From contig VGPB01000031.1 in assembly GCA_016875695.1 (NCBI GenBank), forward strand, positions 1-13,980: a stretch of DNA of 13,980 nt, read 5' to 3'. Shown here piece after piece: positions 6,806 through 12,853 of the stretch; the first letter of the stretch is position 1; every line of letters starts with the position of its first letter. A program made the translations under genes and the position numbers. Under the pieces are notes generated by a model, which made no database searches, was not told the DNA's origin, and was given only the letters and a program-made list of their open reading frames with translations. This DNA comes from Chloroflexota bacterium. GTDB lineage: Bacteria; Chloroflexota; Dehalococcoidia; UBA2979.

Positions 6806-7197
6806 GCGGGGGCGGCGGCGTGCTGCTGCAGGAGCTGGGCGTGGTCGTCGAGGCCGCGGGCGAGGGCGCGACGCGGCTCGCCATCGACCGCGAACGCGTG
6901 CAGCTGCGAGGCGTGCGTGACTCCATCAACGGCGGCCTCGTAGCTGCGCTGGTGGAGGCGGCGTTCCGGGTGTGCCTGGAGGCGATGCTCGACGCCGGAG
7001 AGGGGCTGGGCCGCACGCAGGAGGTGTCGGTGGCGTACCTCTCGGCCGCGCGCGGAGAGCGCACGACGTTCGAGGCGCGGCTGCTGCGCAAGGGCCGCCG
7101 GCTCGCCGTCGGCGAGGTGGAGGTGCGCGACGCTGGCAGCGGGGAGCTGAACGCGAAGGCGCAGGTGAGCTGCGCGCTCGTGCCGCCGGCCGGCTGA
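6802..7197 (+). CDS. Hotdog-fold acyl-CoA thioesterase-like protein (PaaI type), second of a pair
   Basis: This 131-residue single hotdog domain protein has the central helix at RDSINGGLVAALVEAAFRVC, matching the PaaI pattern of a Gly-Gly-x-x-ala-ala-Leu helix start with Asn replacing the usual His. It is followed by the strands VSVAYLSAARGERTTFEARLL, RLAVGEVEVRD and NAKAQVSCALV. The last strand resembles the closing strand of thioesterases. GTG 6802 overlaps the preceding TGA (GTGA), and no separate ribosome site is evident, so translation is likely coupled. Longer in-frame starts upstream would run inside the first hotdog gene and were rejected. Thioesterase or a similar acyl-CoA role is inferred; the substrate is unknown. 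Confidence 0.75.
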   Translation: MSGGGGVLLQELGVVVEAAGEGATRLAIDRERVQLRGVRDSINGGLVAALVEAAFRVCLEAMLDAGEGLGRTQEVSVAYLSAARGERTTFEARLLRKGRRLAVGEVEVRDAGSGELNAKAQVSCALVPPAG

Positions 7198-7202
7198 GGG
7201 CG

Positions 7203-7224
7203 GGGCGTGCCAGACATAACGCCC
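7203..7224 (+). terminator. GGGCGT/ACGCCC hairpin after the hotdog pair
   Basis: A perfect 6-bp stem with a ten-base loop starts six bases after the hotdog stop and ends just before the TATAAT box of the next gene. It could terminate the upstream unit, or be an operator over the -35 region. There is no U tract. Confidence 0.3.
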
Positions 7225-7227
7225 GGC

Positions 7228-7233
7228 TATAAT
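7228..7233 (+). promoter_or_regulatory. Consensus -10 box (TATAAT) for the substrate-binding protein gene
   Basis: A perfect TATAAT lies in GC-rich DNA 58 bp before the GTG at 7292, within the 94-bp gap after the hotdog pair. No good -35 box is seen 16-18 bp upstream. The expected leader of about 50 nt contains the ribosome site GAGGGAG at 7278-7284. Confidence 0.55.
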
Positions 7234-7291
7234 CCGAGGTGCCCAAGCGGCGGCACTGTGGCTGTCGACGCGACCCAGAGGGAGCACCGTC

Positions 7292-8068
7292 GTGACTGCA
7301 CGTTCCCGCTTCGATGACCTGCTCGATCGGCCCGCGCTCGGGCGGCGGCAGGCGCTGCGTAGAGGCGCGCTCGTCGCGTCTGGTCTCGCGGCCGCGGCGC
7401 TGCTCGGCTGTGGCGGTGACGACGACGAGGCCGCGCAGTCGACCGACACGTCCTCGCAGCCGGCCGCCTCCGGGCACGGGACCGGTGCGCAGCAGGTCAA
7501 GGTCTACAAGGACCCCACGCTGCCGTACGCTTACACGTTCGCTGAGCCAAACAAGCCCTTGAAGAAGGGCGGCATCTTCAAGGTCGCCGTCAACTGGGAC
7601 TACGCCACGCAGGATACGACGAAGGGCGCCGGCTCCGGCACGATCGCGGTGCCGAACATCGTCTACAACCGCCTGATCGGTCACGTGCGCGGCGTGAGCC
7701 CCATCTACAACCCGTTCAAGCTCCAGCTCGAGCCGCAGATCGCGAAGAGCTGAGAGCTGTCGCCGGACGGCATGACGCACACATTCCGCCTGCAGCCAAA
7801 CGTGAAGTGACAGAACGTGAAGCCGCTCAACGGCCGCGCGTTCACGGCCGCCGACGTGAAGTTCACATTCGAACGCTACCAGCGCGAGGGCGTGAACACG
7901 CGATACTTCGTGAACGTCGCCGCCTTCGAGACGCCCGACCCGCTCACGCTCAAGGTGACGATGAAGAAGCCGATGGCGGACTTCCTGGTCCCGCTCGGCA
8001 GCTTCTACACGACGCTGCACCCGAAGGAGCTCGTCGACGACGGCCGCATCGAGAAGACGGGCGTCGAG
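7292..8068 (+). pseudogene. ABC transporter substrate-binding lipoprotein, family 5 (peptide/nickel type), with two TGA codons and lost 3' end
   Basis: Family 5 solute-binding proteins capture peptides or similar ligands outside the membrane for an ABC importer. The N-terminus has a twin-arginine-like signal (GRRQALRRG), a hydrophobic stretch and a lipobox ending LLGC (Cys40), then a Gly/Asp/Ser-rich linker. The domain starts near residue 90 (KKGGIFKVAVNWDY). After QIAKS comes TGA (7751-7753), then ELSPDGMTHTFRLQPNVK, TGA again (7808-7810), then QNVKPLNGRAFTAADVKFTF. The family usually has AESWE-SPDG and VKWQN here, so both stops replace Trp codons (TGG). The frame is otherwise unbroken to about 8064, near KELVDDGRIEKTG, after which homology ends abruptly in antisense ABM sequence. 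About 260 of the usual 550-600 residues remain, and no permease genes are near. It is almost surely non-functional as written. Confidence 0.85.
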
Positions 8069-8169
8069 ACCCAGCCGTTGAGGCGATCCTTCGACCATGA
8101 GTGCAGCTGCGCGGCCAGGTAGCGCTCGGCCCCCGGCTTGACGTGCATGCGCGCAATGGTGCCCTACAT
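8066..8169 (-). pseudogene. Truncated ABM-like (antibiotic biosynthesis monooxygenase family) gene with TAG at codon 2
   Basis: On the minus strand, ATG at 8169 is followed at once by TAG, then GTIARMHVKPGAERYLAAQ and LHSWSKDRLNGWVST. This resembles the start of small dimeric ABM/YgiN-like ferredoxin-fold proteins (typical pattern MYGTIARxxVKPG, then GF/GWVSxxLY). TAC to TAG at codon 2 would explain the stop. A purine-rich AGGGGGAA lies about four bases upstream, supporting 8169 as the original start; ATG 8148 (MHVKPG) is a possible rescue start. Only about 35 of roughly 100 residues remain before the sequence becomes antisense to the substrate-binding gene. The start lies 38 bp after the GNAT stop, so GNAT and ABM were probably one operon. 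The call rests on a short stretch and needs a profile search. Confidence 0.55.
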
Positions 8170-8207
8170 ATCGTTCCCCCTGCGCCCCGCCAGGCTTGTG
8201 TGAGGTG

Positions 8208-8783
8208 CTACGGCTGCTCGAGCAAAATGTCGGTCTCCAGCGCATCGACCCAGCGGCGCAACACCAGCAGATCGTACGTCGCGCCGGTGCGGTCCTTTAC
8301 GTGGCGTTGCAGGATCGCCTCGTTCTCGAAGCCGTAGTTCTGGAAGACGTTGATCGCGCTGGCCTGGTCGGTGGTCATCTGCGCCACCATCTTTTCGATG
8401 CCCATGGCGCTCGCGACGCGGAACGCCTCCTTCATCAGGCTGCGCCCGAGGCCGAGCCCGCGCACCGCGGGCCCGAGCAGCACGCGCACCTCCGCGACGT
8501 GTCGGGACCAGCGCACGCGGCTGGGGTCCACGACTAGGTAGCCGCACACCTCGCCGTCACGCGTGGCAAGCAGCGTGATGAGCTCCGCGTCGCCCAGCCA
8601 GGCATCGACCTGCGCCGCGTCGGTGATGTCGCGACGCAGGAACAGCAGCTCGTGCTCCGGGAGCGCGCGCGCGAAGGCGAGTATCGCGGCGGCGTCGTGC
8701 GCAGTCGCCCGGCGCAGCGTGACCGGCGCGCCGCGCGTCTGGACCTGCATCGGGTAGAGCTGCGAGACCTGTTCGAGCGCCAT
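8208..8783 (-). CDS. GNAT-family N-acetyltransferase
   Basis: This is an acetyl-CoA-dependent acyltransferase of the GNAT fold, 191 residues from ATG 8783 or 204 from ATG 8822. The N-terminal strand VTLRRATAHDAAAILAF is typical. The acetyl-CoA loop (motif A) is VLLGPAVRGLGLGRSLMKEA, where the R/Q-x-x-G-x-G/A pattern reads RGLGLG, followed by the helix of the core. The C-terminal part, with INVFQNYGFENEAIL, matches the usual 'N-x-x-A-x-x-x-Y-x-x-x-GF' close. ATG 8783 has GGGAGGCGAGGGGG upstream. The 8822 start would be leaderless behind a TATGAT box. The substrate (small molecule, peptide or protein N-terminus) is unknown. It diverges from RidA and is followed by the broken ABM gene. Confidence 0.88.
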   Translation of the reverse strand: MALEQVSQLYPMQVQTRGAPVTLRRATAHDAAAILAFARALPEHELLFLRRDITDAAQVDAWLGDAELITLLATRDGEVCGYLVVDPSRVRWSRHVAEVRVLLGPAVRGLGLGRSLMKEAFRVASAMGIEKMVAQMTTDQASAINVFQNYGFENEAILQRHVKDRTGATYDLLVLRRWVDALETDILLEQP

Positions 8784-8831
8784 CGCCCCCTCGCCTCCCG
8801 GCGGGCACGCCGCCGGCCGCATCGCCGCTGC

Positions 8832-8837
8832 ATCATA
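8832..8837 (-). promoter_or_regulatory. Candidate -10 box (TATGAT) for the GNAT gene
   Basis: TATGAT on the minus strand matches five of six consensus bases. It stands nine bases before ATG 8822, which would be leaderless, or 48 bases before ATG 8783, which has a ribosome site. The box itself does not decide the start. Confidence 0.4.
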
Positions 8838-8841
8838 GGCG

Positions 8842-8864
8842 CGGCTCCCCGCGTCGGGGCGCCG
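8842..8864. promoter_or_regulatory. 23-bp inverted repeat in the divergent GNAT-RidA gap
   Basis: CGGC-T-CCCCG, a CGT spacer, and CGGGG-C-GCCG form 10-base arms with one mismatch. It lies between the GNAT -10 box and the RidA ribosome site, where it could be an operator for both genes or a hairpin in the RidA leader. Confidence 0.4.
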
Positions 8865-8884
8865 AGTGCTGAGAGGGGCGAGCT

Positions 8885-9280
8885 GTGTCGATCGAGCGCA
8901 TCAATCCGCCGGGCGTGGTATCCACCGGTGGCGGCTATACCCACGTGGTGAAGGCCGCGGGGACGTGCACCGTGTACATCTCGGGCCAGGTGGGGCTGGA
9001 CGCCACGGGCAAGCTCGCCGGCGATTTCGCGGCGCAGGCGCGGCAGGTGTTTGCAAACCTGCGCACGTGCCTGGCGGCGGCGGGCGCGAAGCCCGCTCAG
9101 ATCGTGAAGATGACGACGTACATCGTCGGCTACCAGGCGGCCGTGCACCGGCCGGCGCTGGCCGAGGCGCGCACGGCGGTGTTCGGCGCGCACCCGCCTG
9201 CGAGCACGCTCGTGGGCGTGCAAGCGCTCGCCGCCCCGGACCTGCTGATCGAGGTCGAGGCGATCGCGATGCTGGACTAG
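8885..9280 (+). CDS. RidA/YjgF/Rid-family protein
   Basis: This 131-residue protein is of the usual length for the Rid family, whose RidA members form cytosolic trimers that hydrolyse reactive enamine/imine intermediates. The pattern is complete: an N-terminal INPPG-like start, VYISGQVGLDATGKL, DFAAQARQVFANLRTCLAAAGA, IVKMTTYIV, and the C-terminal PPASTLVGVQALAAPDLLIEVEA. The catalytic Arg of true RidA (usually in the P-x-R-S/A motif) is not seen; here the segment reads PPASTLVGV, so it is a non-RidA subgroup with uncertain activity. GTG 8885 has GAGAGGGG upstream. Rid proteins are often encoded with catabolic genes, and here enoyl-CoA hydratase follows after 104 bp. Confidence 0.92.
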   Translation: MSIERINPPGVVSTGGGYTHVVKAAGTCTVYISGQVGLDATGKLAGDFAAQARQVFANLRTCLAAAGAKPAQIVKMTTYIVGYQAAVHRPALAEARTAVFGAHPPASTLVGVQALAAPDLLIEVEAIAMLD

Positions 9281-9304
9281 GCGCGCCCGGTCGCATCACG
9301 CGCG

Positions 9305-9310
9305 TTGACA
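9305..9310 (+). promoter_or_regulatory. Possible -35 box (TTGACA) upstream of enoyl-CoA hydratase
   Basis: A perfect TTGACA stands in the 104-bp gap between RidA and the enoyl-CoA hydratase gene. No convincing -10 box is found 16-18 bp downstream, so a second promoter here is only a possibility. Apart from this and the hydratase ribosome site (GGAGGGG at 9372-9378) I see nothing in the gap. Confidence 0.25.
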
Positions 9311-9384
9311 GCTCGAGGGGCGGGTCGCACTCTGGCTGCGGCCGCCCGGGGCTGCCCGTGAGGGCGCGGACGGAGGGGTGTGCG

Positions 9385-10163
9385 ATGGCTGCATTCGAGC
9401 TCGAGGTCGTCGACGGGCACATCGCCGTGATGCACCTCAACCGCTCGGACGCGATGAACGCGATCAACCGCGAGATGCGCGAAGGCATGGAGGCGGCGTT
9501 CGAGCGGCTGAACAGCGATCGCGAGCTACACGTCGCGATCCTCATCGGCGAGGGGGGCCGTGCGTTCAGCGCGGGGGCCGACTTGAAGGAGATTGCGGAG
9601 GCGGGCGGCTTCGGCGGCACGCCGTGGACGCCACGCGTGTCGTCGTTGATGGGCACGCTCGAGGTGTGGAAGCCGCTAATCGCTGCGATCGACGGCTTCT
9701 GCCTGGGGGCGGACTCGAGATGTCACTCGCGTGCGACATCCGCGTCGCGACTGCGGCGTCGACGTTTGGGCTGCCGGAGGTCTCGCGCGGCATCATTCCG
9801 GGCGCGGGCGGCACGCAGCGCATCACGCGGGCGATCCCGTTCGGCATCGCGCTGGAGCTGTTGATGACGGGCAAGCGCATCGCCGCGGACGAGGCTGCGC
9901 GCTGGGGCCTGATCAACCATGTGGTGCCATCGCGCGACGAGCTGCTGCCGAAGTGCCTGGAAATCGCCGGGCAGATCGGGGAGAACGGGCCGCTGGCCGT
10001 GCAGGCGGTGAAGGAGGCTGCATACCGCAGCCGCTACACAACGCTCGCCGAGGGGCTGCGCATCGAACAGTTCGAGTCGGGGCTGCTCGCGAACACAGAG
10101 GACGCGAAGGAGGGCCCGCGCGCCTTCGCCGAGAAACGCCCGGTCAACTTTCACGGCCGGTAG
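9385..10163 (+). pseudogene. Enoyl-CoA hydratase/isomerase (crotonase) with a one-base frameshift
   Basis: Crotonases hydrate 2-enoyl-CoA, the step after acyl-CoA dehydrogenase. The first part (9385 to about 9709) holds the first oxyanion-hole segment AFSAGADLKEI. The second part, in another frame, holds GGGLEMSLACDIRVA and FGLPEVSRGIIPGAGGTQR. The two parts join exactly if the run of five G at 9705-9709 had six, giving LGGGLEMS. The restored protein is 259 residues, the standard length. Glu112 and Glu132 keep the 20-residue spacing of the two catalytic glutamates of mitochondrial enoyl-CoA hydratase. Everything but that base is intact, so a sequencing error is at least as likely as a true frameshift. 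GGAGGGG supports ATG 9385. Acyl-CoA dehydrogenase 2 starts 34 bp downstream, probably in the same operon. Confidence 0.9.
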
Positions 10164-10197
10164 CGGCGCGTCGCGTCGTCGCTGAGGAGGGTGAGCC

Positions 10198-11433
10198 ATG
10201 GACTGGGCGGACACAGCGGAGCAGGCCGCGTTCCGGGGCGAGGTGCACGAGTTCATTGAGACACGGCTGCCGGCATGGTACCGCGCGCGGCACACGCTGG
10301 GCGACGGCCACCATGTGGGCCCGTTCTCCGACGACTACGGCGGCGATCGCGCCTCCAGCGAGCCGGTGCGGCGCGATGCCGCGCTCGCGTGGGCGCGGGC
10401 GCTGGCCGACCGGCGCTGGGTCGCGCCGCACTGGCCGGTCGAGTACGGTGGCGGCGGCATGACGACGATGGAGCAGTTCATCTTCCGCCAGGAGATGGCG
10501 CGCGCGGGCGCGCCCACCGTCGGCGGTGGCGGCGTGCAGATGCTGGGCCCGGCGATGATGGTGCACGGCTCTGAGGAGCAGAAGCGGCACTACCTGCCGG
10601 CGATCCTCAGCGGCGAGACGGCGTGGGGCCAGGGCTTCTCGGAGCCGGGCGCAGGATCGGACCTCGCGAGCCTGCAGACACGCGCGGTGCGCGACGGCGA
10701 CGAGTACGTGATCAACGGCCAGAAGATCTGGACGTCCGGTGCGCACCACGCCGACTGGATCTTCGCGCTGGTGCGCACGGATCCGGACGCGCCGAAGCAT
10801 CGCGGCATCTCGATGCTGCTGTTCGACATGCACAGCCCGGGCGTGTCTGTGCGGCCGCTGATCTCGGCCGGCTGGCAGCACGAGCTCAACGAGACGTTCT
10901 TCGAGGACGTGCGCGTGCCTGCCTCGCAGGTGCTCGGCGAGCCGAACCGCGGCTGGTACGTCGCGATGACGCTGCTCGACTTCGAGCGCTCCAACATCGC
11001 GGGCGCCGAGGAGGTGCGCGCACACCTCGGCGAGCTGTTAGAGTACACGCGCACCGAGCGCGGCGCGTGCCACGCCGGCGAGCGCATGCGCCTGGTGCGC
11101 GCGGAGCTTGCGGACCGCTATATCGAGTCCGAGGTGCTGTTCAACTTCTCGTTCCGCATCATCTCGATGCAGTCGCGCGGCATCGTGCCGAACTACGAGT
11201 CGTCCGTCTCGAAGATCTTCGGCGCCACGCTGGAGCAGATGGTCGCACGCTCCGCGATGAAGGCGTTTGGCCTGTACGGGAACGTGTGGGACCGCGGCGA
11301 CGAGCACGCGCCGCTTGCGGCGTCGTTCACGCAGCTGTACGTGCACTCGATCCCGCGCACGATCATGGGCGGCAGCAACGAGATCCAGCGCAACGTGATC
11401 GCCACGCGCGGCCTGGGGCTGCCGCGGGGCTAA
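10198..11433 (+). CDS. Acyl-CoA dehydrogenase (paralogue 2)
   Basis: This is a 411-residue FAD-dependent acyl-CoA dehydrogenase, paralogous to the one at 3883: the same opening (MDW-x-D-x-AEQAAFR), the same FSEPGAGSDL and GQKIWTS signatures, and the same end, GGSNEIQRNVIATRGLGLP. As in paralogue 1 the MCAD-type catalytic Glu is Gly, while Glu263 in LLDFERS sits at the isovaleryl/long-chain type position. Differences concentrate in residues 30-60, in the helix after LLDFERS, and around residues 280-300. A strong AGGAGG lies seven bases before ATG 10198. It follows enoyl-CoA hydratase by 34 bp, so the two probably catalyse successive beta-oxidation-like steps. The substrate is not known. Confidence 0.94.
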   Translation: MDWADTAEQAAFRGEVHEFIETRLPAWYRARHTLGDGHHVGPFSDDYGGDRASSEPVRRDAALAWARALADRRWVAPHWPVEYGGGGMTTMEQFIFRQEMARAGAPTVGGGGVQMLGPAMMVHGSEEQKRHYLPAILSGETAWGQGFSEPGAGSDLASLQTRAVRDGDEYVINGQKIWTSGAHHADWIFALVRTDPDAPKHRGISMLLFDMHSPGVSVRPLISAGWQHELNETFFEDVRVPASQVLGEPNRGWYVAMTLLDFERSNIAGAEEVRAHLGELLEYTRTERGACHAGERMRLVRAELADRYIESEVLFNFSFRIISMQSRGIVPNYESSVSKIFGATLEQMVARSAMKAFGLYGNVWDRGDEHAPLAASFTQLYVHSIPRTIMGGSNEIQRNVIATRGLGLPRG

Positions 11434-11449
11434 GGCACGCGCGTAGCCC
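11427..11449 (+). terminator. Hairpin overlapping the acyl-CoA dehydrogenase 2 stop
   Basis: GGGCTA and TAGCCC form a 6-bp stem with an 11-base loop; the TAA stop is in the left arm and loop. It lacks a U tract, so it is a weak terminator candidate. The rest of the 108-bp gap to the MFS gene shows no clear promoter. Confidence 0.3.
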
Positions 11450-11541
11450 TGCCGATGGGGCGCGGCCGGCGCGCCGCGTGTCGCTGGGCGTACGCGGTGG
11501 GGCTGACACGCTGCCTCGACGACCGGGAGCGGGGGACACGC

Positions 11542-12846
11542 GTGCTTCGGAGCCGGCGCATCTTCTACGGCTGGTGGATCGTCGCCGGCGGCTTCGTGAT
11601 CCAGATGCTCGTGGGCGCGCTGCTCTTCCACCCGTTCGGGCTGTACATCGTGAAGCTCGAGGAAGAGTTCGGCTGGAGCCGCTCACGACTGTCGATCGCG
11701 TTCTCACTCGCGCGCGTCGAGGACGGGCTGCTCGGCCCGCTGCAGGGGTGGATGCTCGATCGCTTCGGGCCACGCATCGTTATGGCGGCGGGCGTGCTGA
11801 TCTTCGGGTTCGGGTTCTTCGCGTTCGCGCGCATGAACTCACTGACGAGCTTCTACGTCACCTTCGTGATCATGGCGATCGGCGCGGCGTTGGCGGGCTT
11901 CCTGTCGGTGACAGTGGCGCTCGTCAACTGGTTCGTGCGCCGGCGCACGCTGGCGGTGGGCATCGGCCTCATCGGCGTCGCGTTCGGCGGGCTGCTGCAG
12001 CCGGGCATGGCCGCGCTGCTCGACGAGGTCGGCTGGCGCGGCACCTCGATCATCTCGGGCGTTGTCGTGCTCGCGGTCGGCCTGCCCGCCTCGCTGCTGG
12101 TGCGGCACCGGCCGGAACCCTACGGCCTGCTGCCCGATGGCGATATCGCGCCGCCCGCTGCCGCCGCGGCCAGCGGCGACGCGCCCAGCGAGCCGACCGA
12201 GCTCGCCTTTACGCCGCGCGAGGCGCTGCGGTCGCGCGCCTTCTGGCTGATCTCGGCGGCGCACGCGGCCGCGCTGCTCGTGGTGTCGGCGGTGCAGGTG
12301 CACTTCGTCGCGCACGTGAAGCAGCTGCTGGACTACTCGTCGGGCGAGGCGGCGCTGTTCATCTCCGTGCTGACCGTGATGACGATCGCCGGGCAGCTCA
12401 GCGGCGGCTGGCTCGGGGTCCGCTTCAGCTCGCGGCTGCTCATCGCGATCTGCATGCTGGGACACGGCGCGGCGCTGTTGCTCCTGACGTTTGCGAGCGC
12501 GGCGCCGATGGTGCTCGGCTTCACTGTGCTGCACGGGCTGGCGTGGGGCGTGCGCGGGCCGGTGATCCTGTCGATGCGCGCCGAGTACTTCGGCCGCGCC
12601 TCGTACGGCATGATCATGGGCCTGTCGTCGCTCGTGGTCGCGACGGGCATGGTGATCGGCCCGGTGTTGGCGGGCGCGATCTACGACGCGACCGGCTCGT
12701 ACGAGGTCGGCTTCACGATCATTGCGGCCGTCGCCGCGGTCAGCTCACTGCTGATGGTGATCGTGTCGCGACCGCGCCCGCCGACGCGCTCCGTGCCCGC
12801 GGCGCGCGCGTCCGAGCGCGCGCCTGCCGCAGCCGCCGACGGCTAG
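11542..12846 (+). CDS. MFS transporter, OFA/monocarboxylate-like
   Basis: This is a 434-residue major facilitator with about 12 helices. The opening RRIFYGWWIVAGGFVIQML is characteristic of the OFA/monocarboxylate-transporter-like branch, which moves small organic acids. The TM2-3 loop reads GWMLDRFGPRIVM, a degenerate motif A. A central cytoplasmic loop after TM6 is rich in Ala/Pro and acidic residues (around positions 185-215), and the second half starts near ALRSRAFWLISAAHAAALL. I chose GTG 11542 because GGGGG lies six bases upstream and the family begins at this point; the longer frame from 11455 adds an Arg-rich stretch with no family resemblance. It follows acyl-CoA dehydrogenase 2 by 108 bp and may import that enzyme's carboxylic acid substrate, which is inference. 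Confidence 0.88.
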   Translation: MLRSRRIFYGWWIVAGGFVIQMLVGALLFHPFGLYIVKLEEEFGWSRSRLSIAFSLARVEDGLLGPLQGWMLDRFGPRIVMAAGVLIFGFGFFAFARMNSLTSFYVTFVIMAIGAALAGFLSVTVALVNWFVRRRTLAVGIGLIGVAFGGLLQPGMAALLDEVGWRGTSIISGVVVLAVGLPASLLVRHRPEPYGLLPDGDIAPPAAAAASGDAPSEPTELAFTPREALRSRAFWLISAAHAAALLVVSAVQVHFVAHVKQLLDYSSGEAALFISVLTVMTIAGQLSGGWLGVRFSSRLLIAICMLGHGAALLLLTFASAAPMVLGFTVLHGLAWGVRGPVILSMRAEYFGRASYGMIMGLSSLVVATGMVIGPVLAGAIYDATGSYEVGFTIIAAVAAVSSLLMVIVSRPRPPTRSVPAARASERAPAAAADG

Positions 12847-12853
12847 CCCGCGC

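Noticed and set aside
7292..8122. UGA read as tryptophan throughout the genome
   Set aside because: The first hotdog gene, the second hotdog gene and the YprB-type gene end cleanly in TGA, and TGG is the normal Trp codon everywhere else, including in the same broken gene.
11455..11541. Longer N-terminus of the second MFS transporter
   Set aside because: The 29 extra residues are Arg-rich, lack family resemblance, and the GTG at 11542 has a better ribosome site.
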